Shown: one piece after another, positions 35,415 to 45,315 of the stretch
How positions within the stretch are numbered: position 1 is the stretch's first letter
Layout: every line of letters begins with the position of its first letter
DNA from: Clostridium sp. KNHs205
Lineage (GTDB): Bacteria > Bacillota > Clostridia > Lachnospirales > Lachnospiraceae
Length of the DNA: 64,000 nt
NCBI RefSeq assembly: GCF_000702945.1
Contig: NZ_JNLE01000003.1
Coordinates: forward strand, 662,001-726,000
Direction of reading: 5' to 3'
Position numbers and translations under genes: made by a program
Notes under the pieces: generated by a model
The model's input: only the letters and a program-made list of their open reading frames with translations
The model's database searches: none
Told to the model about the DNA's origin: nothing

Positions 35415-36215
35415 TTACCTCGACCGGAGGAACATACTGACCGCTTTATGCTTTTTATGTGCAGAAGCTGGTTTTGGTGATTTTGTCAGCAGTACAATCA
35501 CAGTTGTGAGCAAAAGCATGACCGTCAAGGATAGCAGGCATAAAACAAGATTCCCAGACTCGGAAGTGTTCATGAAGGTTCCCGTATCGAACCCCATAAT
35601 CGTTAGTCCAGACAGGATAGGGTATAGGCTGCGTATCGTGACATCTTTGATGAACATGGCACTATATCCAAAGAGAAAGGCTACGATAACACCTCCTATA
35701 AATAGCCCGGGTTTCCTGCTGGTAAATGCCAAAATCGGTAGAATGGTGATATAGGTGAAAAGTGATATTCCGAGCATTTGCAAAAGCCCGGTAAATAAAA
35801 TTCCTGCATTAAGTCCGGAAAGACCCGACAGCAATCCGACAACCAATGTTATAGCATAGCTGTAAAAGCCAAACAGTACGCTTAAAATTCCCATAGCCAG
35901 CAGCTTTCCGGACAGCAGGCGCTGAAAGCTTATGGGAACAGGAAAAATGTTTTTCAGTGTGCTATCTGTGTATTCACGGTTGATCAGATAGCCGCCTATC
36001 AATGTAAATATAACTGGCATAAAAATTGTTGCGCTATTCCAAATGGTACTTTTAAAAAGAGACGAAAATCCATAATTCTGAGTTGTGACCTCCGGTGTAG
36101 CGACTGCCTGTGTGAATACAGACAAAATGGCAGGAAACGTCATGCCAATGAGGCCAATGAGCAAAATATGAAATCTCTTTAGTTTCAAAAACTCCGTTTT
36201 TATAATACGAATCAA
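35415..36215 (-). CDS. ABC-2 permease, lantibiotic-immunity/bacitracin-resistance type (second permease)
   Basis: A 266-residue membrane protein with about six helices, starting MIRIIKTEFLKLKRFHILLIGLIG, the N-terminal pattern shared by EpiE/MutG/BcrB-type subunits. It starts at TTG (36213-36215) with GGAGGG seven bases upstream. It is last of a five-gene minus-strand unit: response regulator, kinase, ATPase, permease, permease. The complex probably expels or shields against a membrane-active peptide, by family analogy. Confidence 0.82.
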   Translation of the reverse strand: MIRIIKTEFLKLKRFHILLIGLIGMTFPAILSVFTQAVATPEVTTQNYGFSSLFKSTIWNSATIFMPVIFTLIGGYLINREYTDSTLKNIFPVPISFQRLLSGKLLAMGILSVLFGFYSYAITLVVGLLSGLSGLNAGILFTGLLQMLGISLFTYITILPILAFTSRKPGLFIGGVIVAFLFGYSAMFIKDVTIRSLYPILSGLTIMGFDTGTFMNTSESGNLVLCLLSLTVMLLLTTVIVLLTKSPKPASAHKKHKAVSMFLRSR

Positions 36216-36233
36216 AAAAGAGCCCTCCTTTCC

Positions 36234-37007
36234 TTAGACTTCTCTGCGCCGATAGAGGCGAATCATCAAATATATACAAACGGCTGCTTCCAATAAAAGC
36301 ATGCCAAAGCATACGGGTGCCGATACAAAGTATTGGCTGAACCGATTGTAAAATTCAGTCTGTATTTCACCAGTGGGCGTGTAAAATTGGTATAACCACC
36401 GAAAGATCATAGGAACAGGCATCAGGGTTCCTGCATTTATTCCTATAGGCTGCATCATAATCGCATTACTGAAATGCATCACATAATTACACAGGGTGTA
36501 AAAGAACACGATAATCACCGAGAGAATATAGCTTTTATTAAACCATACAACCAGCACAACACAGGGAAGCGCAGCAGCCCACATGAGTACCCCTGATGAG
36601 GCTGTGAGCAGGAATTCAAAAGTAAAATCAGTCAGCGGGATGTTTTGAGAAACTGCGGTTGCCGTGCTTACTGCAAAGCCCATTAACTGAAATGCAACTG
36701 AGAAAATTAGCAAAACCATTAACTTTACAAGGACCAATTGATTTTTAGATACCGGTATGCAAAGCAGATTCTTTAAGGTGTCATTGTCCTGCTCGACAAA
36801 AAACAGATTAGCTGCCAAGATAATCAGCAAGGGCATTAATAGCAAAAAGGCATTATCCTCTCTTACACCGGACTGGATACTTGCAAAGTTGGAATCAGAC
36901 AACAATGCTGCATTAAAAAGAGGAAAAATGAAAGCTGCCAGTATTCCAAAGAAAAATATTTTCTTTCTTTTAAATTTTCTAAATTCATTTAGAAGCAGAT
37001 TACGCAA
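36234..37007 (-). CDS. ABC-2 permease, lantibiotic-immunity type (first permease)
   Basis: About 257 residues with six helices; the N-terminus MRNLLLNEFRKFKRKKIFFFGILAAFIFPL is characteristic. TTG at 37007 is preferred: GGAGGTG lies about six bases upstream, inside the end of the ATPase gene, whereas GTG at 37016 would sit within that site. It overlaps the ATPase stop, so the two are translationally coupled. It pairs with the next permease as a heteromeric channel. Confidence 0.82.
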   Translation of the reverse strand: MRNLLLNEFRKFKRKKIFFFGILAAFIFPLFNAALLSDSNFASIQSGVREDNAFLLLMPLLIILAANLFFVEQDNDTLKNLLCIPVSKNQLVLVKLMVLLIFSVAFQLMGFAVSTATAVSQNIPLTDFTFEFLLTASSGVLMWAAALPCVVLVVWFNKSYILSVIIVFFYTLCNYVMHFSNAIMMQPIGINAGTLMPVPMIFRWLYQFYTPTGEIQTEFYNRFSQYFVSAPVCFGMLLLEAAVCIYLMIRLYRRREV

Positions 37008-37923
37008 TGCCCTCACCTCCGGTTATACGCTTGAAGTAATCCTCCAAGGTATCTTCACAGGTGTGAGCTTCGGATACCTCCAATCCGTTTTCAATAAAAG
37101 CACGGTTAAGGGCAGCCACAGAAAAATTGTTATCATATAAGCGCAGACTATGATCATCATCCACTGTGAAATTATTAGCTCTAAAATTTCTCTCTATGAT
37201 TCTGGCAGCCTGTGCTGTGTCAGAAACAATAAAATGGATGTACTTCCCATTCTTTTCTTCCAGTTCTGCAAGGCTTTCTTCTTCCAACAGCACGCCGTGA
37301 TCAATAATGCCGACATCATCTACTAAAAGTGCTATTTCTGAAAGGATATGGCTGGAAATAAGAATCGTTTTCCCCCGAGCGTCGCATAAATTCCGGATAA
37401 AGGATCGCACTTCTGCAATCCCTATGGGGTCAAGCCCGTTGATCGGCTCATCCAAAATCAGCAGCTCCGGATCGTGCATAATAGCAAGGGCAATCGCTAA
37501 ACGTTGCTTCATGCCGAGAGAGTATTGAGAAAACAGTTTCTTATCCCCATAAGCAAGTCCAACAACTTCTAATGCATCTTTGATAGCGGTACGTTTGGAT
37601 ACACCTCTGAGCTGTGCAAAAATTTTCAGGTTCTCTGTACCGGTCAAGTTCGGGTAAAATCCCGGTGCTTCGATTAAGCTTCCGATACGGGGCAGAATTC
37701 TCTTTTCGTTTCCCTGAATGTTTTTGCTAAAAATCTGAACTTCTCCGGAAGTAGGCCGTGTCAGGTTTAAGAGCATTTTCATAGCTGTGGTTTTCCCAGC
37801 ACCATTTCTGCCGAGTAAACCATAGATACGTCCTTTTTTTACATGGATATTCAAATTTGCAACACTTTTCTGCTCACCATATTGTTTGGTGAGATTTTTG
37901 GTTTCAATGATAAAATCACTCAA
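37000..37923 (-). CDS. ABC transporter ATPase, lantibiotic-immunity/BcrA type
   Basis: A 307-residue ATPase of the DrugE2/BcrA group. Walker A GRNGAGKTT lies near residues 38-46, the signature reads YSLGMKQRLAIALAIMHDP and Walker B LLILDEPINGLDP. The C-terminal about 80 residues form the extra domain typical of this group. It starts at TTG 37923 with AAGGAGG nine bases upstream. It is encoded between the two-component genes and the two permeases. Confidence 0.9.
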   Translation of the reverse strand: MSDFIIETKNLTKQYGEQKSVANLNIHVKKGRIYGLLGRNGAGKTTAMKMLLNLTRPTSGEVQIFSKNIQGNEKRILPRIGSLIEAPGFYPNLTGTENLKIFAQLRGVSKRTAIKDALEVVGLAYGDKKLFSQYSLGMKQRLAIALAIMHDPELLILDEPINGLDPIGIAEVRSFIRNLCDARGKTILISSHILSEIALLVDDVGIIDHGVLLEEESLAELEEKNGKYIHFIVSDTAQAARIIERNFRANNFTVDDDHSLRLYDNNFSVAALNRAFIENGLEVSEAHTCEDTLEDYFKRITGGEGIA

Positions 37924-38044
37924 ATGAAGAACCTCCTTCTCTTACTGAAATCATTCTACCCTGTCAATCTTGCATTAACCTTGCCGTTGCCTTGCATTAA
38001 CCTTGCAATTAAAAACGAATCCCTGCTGATAGACAGGGATTCGT

Positions 38045-38968
38045 TCAAGCCTCTAAAGGAAAGGAAACAGTGAAAATTGTATATTGGTCTGGCTCGCTTT
38101 GTACCGTGATTTGTCCGTCCATTTTCTCCACCATCTGCCGGACAATGGCAAGGCCTAATCCGCTTCCCTTATCCGAACGTCCTTTATCACATTTATACAA
38201 TCTTTCAAAGATATGCTGTAGATCGAATTTTTCAATTCCAATCCCGTTATCCGTTATGTAGATTTCTATTGCATTTTCCTGTTGAACCATTTCAATTTTT
38301 ATTTGTGTCGCCTGACTATGACTCATGACATTTTGGACTAAATTATTGATGATGCGGGAATACCCATCCGAATCCACTCTTGCAAGCAACGGTTTTTCTG
38401 GAAGCTCAATTTCATAATTCAGATTTTTTTCCTCAAAAACAGGAACCCAGTCTTTGAGGATATTACGTGTTAGCTCCGCAAGCTCTGTCGGTTCTATGGA
38501 TAAAGAAAATTCACTGGAGTTGAGCTTAAACCAGTCAAATAGAACATCAATATAGTCTTTTAGATTATGGGCTTTTTTTCTGGCAATTACAAGGTAATCC
38601 TCACGGGTTTTTCCGGTAACAACTCCTCTGTGAACAGCATCCAAGTAACCCAACAGGGTTGTAAGAGGTGTTCTCACATCATGGGAAAGGCTGGTCATTA
38701 ACTGACGGTTGGTTTCGTCTGCCGCCCGCAGTAGTGAGAGCTGTTCTTCATAGGCATATACAATCTCATTCATTTTGAAGGAAAGCTCTGCGGTCAACTG
38801 ATTGTCTGTCGTAAGGATTTTTCGGTTGCCGTTTCCTGACTGAATATCATCCAGAACCTCGTTCATATACGTAAGCTGCCGTTTCACACCGATTAGTTTT
38901 GAAAAACACACAAAACCGAAAAAGAGGGTGAGGAAAAATAACAGGCCTAAAACCATATCCCAAAGCAT
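38045..38968 (-). CDS. Sensor histidine kinase of the lantibiotic-type ABC module
   Basis: A 307-residue membrane kinase with a single clear N-terminal helix (residues 5-25) and almost no extracellular domain. The H-box is SHDVRTPLTTLLGYLDAV, N-box NNLVQNVMSHS, G1 DNGIGIEKFDLQHIFERLYK and G2 GSGLGLAI. Kinases with little sensory domain linked to peptide-resistance ABC transporters often sense through the transporter, which is inference here. AAGGAGG precedes the ATG. It is four bases from the response regulator gene. Confidence 0.9.
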   Translation of the reverse strand: MLWDMVLGLLFFLTLFFGFVCFSKLIGVKRQLTYMNEVLDDIQSGNGNRKILTTDNQLTAELSFKMNEIVYAYEEQLSLLRAADETNRQLMTSLSHDVRTPLTTLLGYLDAVHRGVVTGKTREDYLVIARKKAHNLKDYIDVLFDWFKLNSSEFSLSIEPTELAELTRNILKDWVPVFEEKNLNYEIELPEKPLLARVDSDGYSRIINNLVQNVMSHSQATQIKIEMVQQENAIEIYITDNGIGIEKFDLQHIFERLYKCDKGRSDKGSGLGLAIVRQMVEKMDGQITVQSEPDQYTIFTVSFPLEA

Positions 38969-38971
38969 AAT

Positions 38972-39667
38972 CTATACCTCCTTGTTAAAGCGATAGCCAA
39001 TACCTTTTATCGTTTGGATATACAGCGGCGCCCCAAGACTGGGTTCAATCTTTTTCCGGAGTCGGCTGATGATGGCCATAATGTTGCTGTCATCATAAAC
39101 ATAGGGCTCACCCCAAACTTCTTCATAAATTTGCTGTTTGGTTAAAATTCTTCCCTGGTTTTTAGCGCAAAAGACCAAAAGATCAAATTCTTTCGGCGGC
39201 AGTTCGTAGGTACCATTTTGTGTGGTCACGCTCCGATTGTCAAAATCTATTGTCAGCCCTTTGTAGGTAAGGGGCTGCGTGTAATTGCCTGCCGAATGAA
39301 AGCGTGTATATCTGCGTATCAAAGAAATAATCCTGGCAATCAGTTCCTCCATATCGAAGGGTTTTGTTAAATAGTCATCTGCACCACTACGCAGCCCCTG
39401 TACTTTTGACATGCTGTCATTTTTAGAAGTGAGCATCAGAATGGGTATGCTGCTTTTCATCCTTATTTGTTCCATAGTCTGAAAACCATCCATTCCCGGC
39501 ATCATCACATCCAGAAGAATTAGCTGGTAATTGTTTTTTTTAAGCAACGCAAGTCCGTCTGTACCGGAATAGCAGCAATCAGAGTTTATCTGCTCTTTCA
39601 ATATGCTTTGTTTAATTAAAGAGCATAGTTCTTTGTCATCATCAATGACTAAAATATTGTAAGCCAA
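38972..39667 (-). CDS. OmpR-family response regulator
   Basis: A 231-residue regulator: receiver domain with phospho-acceptor Asp53 in LLDVMMPGMDG and Lys in LTKPFDMEEL, then a winged-helix domain (LPPKEFDLLVFCAKNQGRIL, SRLRKKIEPSLGAPLYIQTI, GIGYRF). It starts at TTG with GGAGGAG five bases upstream. It heads the five-gene unit and probably activates it. Confidence 0.92.
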   Translation of the reverse strand: MAYNILVIDDDKELCSLIKQSILKEQINSDCCYSGTDGLALLKKNNYQLILLDVMMPGMDGFQTMEQIRMKSSIPILMLTSKNDSMSKVQGLRSGADDYLTKPFDMEELIARIISLIRRYTRFHSAGNYTQPLTYKGLTIDFDNRSVTTQNGTYELPPKEFDLLVFCAKNQGRILTKQQIYEEVWGEPYVYDDSNIMAIISRLRKKIEPSLGAPLYIQTIKGIGYRFNKEV

Positions 39668-39851
39668 GTTACTCCTCCTTCCATTTATTAATTGCTTTTT
39701 TCTCTCAATACTAAATATAAATCATGCGGTTGCAAATATCCATGTATTTGTTAGATAACACGTCACTTTAGATAGATTATTGCAGTTTTAGCTAACAATT
39801 CCGCACGGGAAATGGCCCCGTATGAATGGGGCCATGAAGCAACATGAAATA

Positions 39852-42212
39852 TCACTGTGCACTTATGGTATCTACAATGGACATCTGGCGGATTCGCTTA
39901 ACCGGCCCTCTTACAGCGAAGACAACGGATAAGAGGACGATTGCTATTATAATGGTAATTTCTGAAAATGGTATATTCCATTGTTCACCCCAGTGAGAGG
40001 TAACCAGACTTGCATACAAAAGCTTATTCAGCATTAATCCGACAATGCTTCCACAGATACTCCCCACGATTGCGTAGGTTGAAGCCTCTGCAATAATCAT
40101 TTTTATTAGCTGGCGATTACTCAGGCCGATGGCACGGAATGCGCCATACTGCTTCATACGGGAGGAAACGCTCATAGCAAGGCTATTTACAATGTTGAAT
40201 ATGGTAATTAGAGCAATCAAAGTCATAAAACCATAGATAAACAATCCAAAGGAGTAATACGAACCTATTACACTGCGATTGCCGGAGCGTTTATCGGAAA
40301 AGGTGACCCCCATACCAACTGATCTATGAATTTCATCAACATCAGCATCCGTTGCGTTCTTAGCGAGCTGCAAATCAATAATTGTATAATCCGTTTCGCC
40401 GGTCAGCTGCCGGAAGGTTTTTTCAGAACAGATCACTGTCCCGACATCAGGGGCGTTGTTGAAAGGACTGGAAGAAAGAGAGCCGGCAATTGTTATATCC
40501 GCAGTGTTCCCTCTTATGTGCAGGGTTACTGTATCTCCAATATTTATTGTATTTTGCTGCTCAAAGACAATCAGTCCGGTACTGTTCTCCGATTGGACGG
40601 CATCCAAAGATCCCTCCAGCAAATAATCCTTTGCCCATGCAAATTGGTTTTCCTCATAAGAAATCAAATCTACCTTTTTTTCTTCCCCGTTTACTGTAAC
40701 CGGTACATTATAAGCGAACATTCGTCCGTATGCCCGCTTAACTACTGGATTTTCCTTAAATTCTTCTAACAGGGTACTATGAATCGAACGGGTACTATCC
40801 GGGCTGGCAATGGTTAAATCCGGTGTCCACGGTTTTAAGGGAGTAAGCGAATGATGCATAAAATCAATCGTGACCGAAAACGCCAGAAAAAGAATGATAC
40901 TTAGTGAAAAGGAACCTACCATCAAAACAAAATTTTTCGTGCTGGCTTTAGCATGATGGAAACCAAGGGCAGTATCAATCTTAAAAAGCGCAGTATTTGC
41001 GGCTTTGTGCACAGGCTGCAAAGAATTCGCATTTCCGGATACAGCTGCCAACGGTGAGACCTTGGCAGCTCTTTTCGCGGGAGAACGAGCTGCCAGCAGA
41101 ACCGTCAGGATGCCTACACAAATACCGGCCACAATGCTTGGTAAGCTTATACCGAAAGCTGGCATCCCGGAAAAAAATTCCGGACTGAGAAAACGAAGTA
41201 AGGCGCACAAGATCCAAATGACAACAGCTCCCGATGAAATACCCAATGGAATTGCAGATTTACACCAGCCAAGAGCTTCTTTTCGGACAAATCTCATTAC
41301 CTGCTTGGGTGTCGCACCGATACAACGCATCATTCCAAAAAATTCCGTGCGCTGTGCGACATTGCTGTTCAGACTGCTTGCAATCATCATAATGCCTGCA
41401 AGCAATACCAATAAAAACAAAACAGCAGCTGAGCTGTAGATCTGCAGCATGAAGGAATCTCCGCTTTGACCAAGTAAGCCCAGCAGCTTCGTATTTTCCG
41501 AAACCTGTTTGTCTGAAAGTCCAAGCTGGGACTTCATATCAATAATCGTATTGCGTATATTGCTATGAGCGGAAAACTGTACATAAAAGACGCTGTTATA
41601 CTCGGCCGGTTCACCATTCCTGACGCCGGGATATATGGAACGAAATGCCTTTGTCGTCAGGCAAGCCGCATAGGAATCTTCCTCCATTGTTTTTGACGCA
41701 TTCTTCATAAAGCCGGAGATCGTAAATCTATAACTTGCTTCACCAGGTGCATTGACTGAAAAGGAATCTCCGATTTGCAATCCAAGCATCGTTTTTGCAT
41801 TTTCTGATATTATGGCCTCACTATCCTCTTGGGGAAATGTTCCATCCTGGATTTCATCCGTTAGCATTTCTGTTACAAAGCTTTCATCCATTCCAAAAAT
41901 AGCCACGTTTTTTCCTGATACAGTATAGCCTTGCTCTCCCCTGAAGTTGAGGGCACCATACCAAGAGGATGCAGTTACTTCCGGCCGCGCAGAAATTAGG
42001 TTTGCTTGCTCTTCGTTTATGTTTCGGACCATTACATGCCAATTACCGTCCTCAATACGGGCCTGCATAATTTGGCTGCGTATAAACATATCTGCCATAC
42101 CAAAAATAGCTGTTACTAAAAACACCGCTAAAACAATGCAGAATACAGACATTCTGTTCTGCCTTTTATGTACTTTAGCTGAGATGGGAACAAGGTCAAG
42201 ATAACTTTTCAT
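39852..42212 (-). CDS. FtsX-type ABC transporter permease (two-domain, MacB/LolC-like)
   Basis: A 786-residue membrane protein with N-terminal helix (about residues 20-45), a large extracellular domain, three FtsX helices (about 270-380), a further helix near 430, a second extracellular domain and a final FtsX set (about 650-775; GLFIYGFMTLIALITIFNIVN, YGAFRAIGLSNRQLIKMII). This duplicated design is typical of export or peptide-sensing permeases. It overlaps the preceding ATPase gene by 17 bp. It is probably the effector of the second two-component module. Confidence 0.88.
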   Translation of the reverse strand: MKSYLDLVPISAKVHKRQNRMSVFCIVLAVFLVTAIFGMADMFIRSQIMQARIEDGNWHVMVRNINEEQANLISARPEVTASSWYGALNFRGEQGYTVSGKNVAIFGMDESFVTEMLTDEIQDGTFPQEDSEAIISENAKTMLGLQIGDSFSVNAPGEASYRFTISGFMKNASKTMEEDSYAACLTTKAFRSIYPGVRNGEPAEYNSVFYVQFSAHSNIRNTIIDMKSQLGLSDKQVSENTKLLGLLGQSGDSFMLQIYSSAAVLFLLVLLAGIMMIASSLNSNVAQRTEFFGMMRCIGATPKQVMRFVRKEALGWCKSAIPLGISSGAVVIWILCALLRFLSPEFFSGMPAFGISLPSIVAGICVGILTVLLAARSPAKRAAKVSPLAAVSGNANSLQPVHKAANTALFKIDTALGFHHAKASTKNFVLMVGSFSLSIILFLAFSVTIDFMHHSLTPLKPWTPDLTIASPDSTRSIHSTLLEEFKENPVVKRAYGRMFAYNVPVTVNGEEKKVDLISYEENQFAWAKDYLLEGSLDAVQSENSTGLIVFEQQNTINIGDTVTLHIRGNTADITIAGSLSSSPFNNAPDVGTVICSEKTFRQLTGETDYTIIDLQLAKNATDADVDEIHRSVGMGVTFSDKRSGNRSVIGSYYSFGLFIYGFMTLIALITIFNIVNSLAMSVSSRMKQYGAFRAIGLSNRQLIKMIIAEASTYAIVGSICGSIVGLMLNKLLYASLVTSHWGEQWNIPFSEITIIIAIVLLSVVFAVRGPVKRIRQMSIVDTISAQ

Positions 42213-42891
42213 TCTCTTTCCCTCCCAGATCCGTCAAAACACCATCTGAAACACGCAGTACACGGTCTACTGAATGGGTCAGATTGTTGTTATGTGTAAT
42301 CATTAGAATTGTTTGTTGGTAGTGGCGTGATGCCTTAACCAATAAATCAATAACGTCCTGACTGTTTTTGCTGTCCAGATTTCCGGTGGGTTCATCAGCA
42401 AGAATCAATTTAGGCCTTGTAATCAATGCCCGTCCGATTGCAACACGCTGCTGTTGTCCGCCGGATAATTGGCTAGGCAAGTGATGACGGCGCTCTTTCA
42501 ATCCTAATACCTCTAAAATCTCATCCACGGCTGATTGATCCGGCTTGCGGTAATCCAGAAGAATCGGAAACATAATATTTTGCTCCACAGTCAATTCTGC
42601 AACAAGCTGAAAAGACTGAAACACAAAGCCGATATTGCGCCGCCTGAAAATGGTGCGCTGTTCCTCTTTCATGGAAAATAAATCTTTTCCGTCCATATAG
42701 ATATTTCCGGCTGTAGGGGTATCCAAGGCTCCAATACAATTGAGCAGCGTACTTTTACCGGAACCTGATTCACCCACTACTGCCGCAAATTCTCCCTGTC
42801 TTAATGTAAAAGAAACATTTTTTAAGGCATTTACCTGATTCTCCCCTATTCCGTAGGTTTTTGATAAATGCTGTACTTTTAAAATTTCCAT
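42196..42891 (-). CDS. ABC transporter ATPase (MacB/LolD/BceA type)
   Basis: A 231-residue ATPase with Walker [13 protein letters not shown], signature [16 protein letters not shown], Walker [13 protein letters not shown] and the LolD-group motif [21 protein letters not shown] lies upstream of the ATG. It pairs with the FtsX permease downstream, and the kinase gene precedes it by about 60 bp. Confidence 0.93.
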   Translation of the reverse strand: MEILKVQHLSKTYGIGENQVNALKNVSFTLRQGEFAAVVGESGSGKSTLLNCIGALDTPTAGNIYMDGKDLFSMKEEQRTIFRRRNIGFVFQSFQLVAELTVEQNIMFPILLDYRKPDQSAVDEILEVLGLKERRHHLPSQLSGGQQQRVAIGRALITRPKLILADEPTGNLDSKNSQDVIDLLVKASRHYQQTILMITHNNNLTHSVDRVLRVSDGVLTDLGGKENEKLS

Positions 42892-42954
42892 ATTTTTAGT
42901 ACCTCCTTTCTGAAGAGAATAACAGGTACACCTTACAATCAGGTGAATAACAGC

Positions 42955-44184
42955 TTACAGTTCCGTAAGGAAAGAAAGCGTAAAGACTGTCCCCTCATGC
43001 AAGGCACTTTGAAGGGAGAGGATACCGCCTTGCCCCTCAACAATCGCTTTTGCTAATGACAGTCCTAGACCTATTCCCTGCGTATTAAGAGATTTTTTGC
43101 TGCGGTAAAAACGTTTGAAAACATGATGTAAATCTTCCGGAGATATGCCTGAACCATTATCGGATATTGATATGCGGAGCATGGCAGGGGTCCGGTCCCA
43201 TGAAATATGGATTTTTCCTCCCGAAGTGGTATGATCCAAAGCGTTTTTAACGATATTTCCAATCGCTTCGCTTGTCCATTGCTTATCACAAAGGATGGTT
43301 TCCTCCAAGGATTCGTCTATAATGATTTCTTTTCCCTCGCTGGCTGCCCGTGTTGTCAATTCACTGACAGCTTGACCAATTAATTCCGATATACGACAGC
43401 TTTCTTTTTCAAAAGCAATACTACCAGCATCCAATCGGGTAATTTTCAACATAACTTGAATCAGCTGTTCCATACGCTTTAGCGCTAGTTCTGTCTTTTG
43501 GGAATACTCTGTAACAGTTTTGACATTATCCGGTTCATCGGAAATAATTTCATGATACATGCAAAGAGCAGCAAACGGAGTTTTCAGCTGATGTGATATA
43601 TCAGAAATTGTATTTTTCAATAACTCTTTTGCTTTCTGATTGGCTTCGTTTTTCGATTGTAGTATGGTAGCAAGCTGGTCTACAGAAGCAAAGAGATGAT
43701 AGATTGTTCCTTCATTCATTTGTGGCATATGGCAGGAAAAATCACCCTCTGTAAAATTGGAGATTATTTTTGCAGCATGCAGATAAAGCTGCTCTCTTTT
43801 CCATAAGAATAGGAATACTCCAACCAAAAGGAACGTGGATAGAAACACTCCTAAAGGCAACAGGTAATATACTGAGGTCCGTTGAAACTCAGCTACAAAA
43901 GGAAGAAATTTTATAATGGTATGTTCTGTTACACCAATATTTGCAAGCAGAGTCGTTCCCTCTTTGCTGCTTGTTGTACTCGTAATGGCTTTTACGATAA
44001 CATCTTTTGAAACCCCCTGTTCCAAAAGAGAGGCAACAATGGCATTGTCGTGTGATAGAAATATACCCTGCATGGCTTTTTCCTGCACGGTATTCAACCC
44101 TATGCCAGAAAGAAAAATCAGAAAAACAAAAGTAAAAAGAAATACGCTGAAGTGTCTAATTTGTTTATCACGAAAAAGGTTCAT
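42955..44184 (-). CDS. Sensor histidine kinase of the FtsX/ABC module
   Basis: A 409-residue membrane kinase: helix 1 at about residues 12-32, an extracellular region of about 80 residues, helix 2 near 107-130, a HAMP-like linker, H-box SDISHQLKTPFAALCMYHEI, N-box IGNIVKNALDHT, G1 DNGSGISPEDLHHVFKRFYR and G2 GIGLGLSLAKAI. It overlaps the response-regulator stop (TGAATG arrangement). Intact, although its cognate regulator gene carries a stop codon. Confidence 0.92.
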   Translation of the reverse strand: MNLFRDKQIRHFSVFLFTFVFLIFLSGIGLNTVQEKAMQGIFLSHDNAIVASLLEQGVSKDVIVKAITSTTSSKEGTTLLANIGVTEHTIIKFLPFVAEFQRTSVYYLLPLGVFLSTFLLVGVFLFLWKREQLYLHAAKIISNFTEGDFSCHMPQMNEGTIYHLFASVDQLATILQSKNEANQKAKELLKNTISDISHQLKTPFAALCMYHEIISDEPDNVKTVTEYSQKTELALKRMEQLIQVMLKITRLDAGSIAFEKESCRISELIGQAVSELTTRAASEGKEIIIDESLEETILCDKQWTSEAIGNIVKNALDHTTSGGKIHISWDRTPAMLRISISDNGSGISPEDLHHVFKRFYRSKKSLNTQGIGLGLSLAKAIVEGQGGILSLQSALHEGTVFTLSFLTEL

Positions 44185-44882
44185 TCAGATACCTCGTTCC
44201 ACTGATAGCCGAATCCCCGAATCGTTACTAAATGCTCTGGATGGGAAGGATCAGCTTCAATTTTTTCGCGAAGTCGCCGCACGTAAACAGAAAGTGTATT
44301 ATCGTCTACAAAATCTCCGGTACTGTCCCACAATTCATTCAATATGCTATTGCGAGTAGTCACCCGGTTAGCATTCCTTACGAGTTAGCAAATAAGACGG
44401 TATTCTGCGCTTGTTAAATCCAGCCCTTTTCCTTTTAACAGCACCCGGCTTCCTAAAAGGTCAATCAATATATCACCACATTCCATTACGGTATGGTTGC
44501 TTTGATTGGAAAGTCCTGTTCGGCGCAATAAGGCACGAATCCGGGAGCACAGCTCGCCTAACTTAAAAGGTTTTGTTACATAATCATCACCGCCGCTGTC
44601 CAGCCCGCGAATGACATTCACCTCTTCATCTGAAGCGGTTAAAAATAAAATAGGGATCTGACATCCTTGTTTCCTTACTTTTTCACAAATTTCAAAGCCT
44701 GTTCCATCTGGTAATGTCACATCAAGGATTAGCAAATCGAAGGTATTAATCTTGGGTAGGCGGTTTAAGGCGTCTTCTATGGTACGGACAATTTCTACAT
44801 CAAATCCATTGCGCTTTAATGAATAGTTCAGTCCATCCACTAAACTGATGTCATCTTCTATAAGTAAAATTTTACTTTCCAT
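44181..44882 (-). pseudogene. OmpR-family response regulator interrupted by one in-frame TAA
   Basis: Receiver domain complete (Asp54 in LILDVTLPDGTG, Lys in VTKPFKLGEL), then the winged-helix domain begins and is cut by TAA at 44385-44387 (codon 166, after YRLIC). The same frame continues directly with LVRNANRVTTRNSILNELWD and ends GFGYQWNEVSE at 44181, so no base is gained or lost. A Leu or similar hydrophobic residue is expected at this position, and TTA to TAA is one substitution. The full frame is 233 codons, normal for the family. Either a true nonsense mutation that cripples DNA binding, or a sequencing error. A TTG/ATG restart of the C-terminal part alone would lack the receiver. Confidence 0.85.
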
Positions 44883-45057
44883 CGTTTATCCTCCTTTTTC
44901 TGGCATCCGCTGGCTTTTCAGCATCCTTTGGAATTGCCCATGAACGGCCAAAGCGAATAACACCATGAATTCGATTTTCCTCACATAGCTTCTGAATTCT
45001 TCTATTAGAGATTCCACATTTTTCAGAAGCCTGCTCTACGGATATATAATCAAGCAT
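44872..45057 (-). CDS. Small excisionase/MerR-like HTH protein
   Basis: About 61 residues, MLDYISVEQASEKCGISNRR at the N-terminus, followed by RIQKLCEENRIHGVIRFGRS and WAIPKDAEKP, the pattern of HTH_17/excisionase-like domains. ATG at 45057 with GGAGG seven bases upstream is preferred over a longer frame to 45135. It overlaps the response-regulator start by 11 bp, so it is co-expressed with the two-component and ABC genes and may modulate them. Alternatively it is a relic of an integrated element. Confidence 0.75.
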   Translation of the reverse strand: MLDYISVEQASEKCGISNRRIQKLCEENRIHGVIRFGRSWAIPKDAEKPADARKRRINDGK

Positions 45058-45087
45058 TTGTATTCCTCCACAAGGTATGTTGATAAA

Positions 45088-45116
45088 AGTATATACGTAT
45101 AAACGAATAAAATCAA
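45088..45116 (-). promoter_or_regulatory. Predicted promoter of the HTH/two-component/ABC operon
   Basis: On the minus strand TTGATT (45111-45116), 17-bp spacer, TATACT (45088-45093), about 30 bp upstream of the HTH start. A TATACGTATA-like palindrome overlaps the -10 region. Confidence 0.6.
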
Positions 45117-45315
45117 CGCTTCGTTCGGTAGACATATATTCATGATTAAGTCATTGGCAGTTCGTTCTTAATCCAAAATATATACTGTAAAATTGGGTGA
45201 GGAGGTGAATGAACAGTGGAGGAATAAAATAATTGGTCAGGCTATCAACTATCAACATCAGTTGGGGTGTTGGAGTTAAAACAAAACAGCAATTGCAGCT
45301 GGCACAAAGAAATAC

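Noticed and set aside
44363..44400. Frameshift in the response regulator
   Set aside because: The two parts are in the same frame; only one TAA codon separates them, so it is a nonsense change.
35034..45057. Lantibiotic biosynthesis cluster
   Set aside because: No LanA precursor, LanB/C/M enzyme or LanT exporter is visible; only immunity-type and regulatory genes occur.
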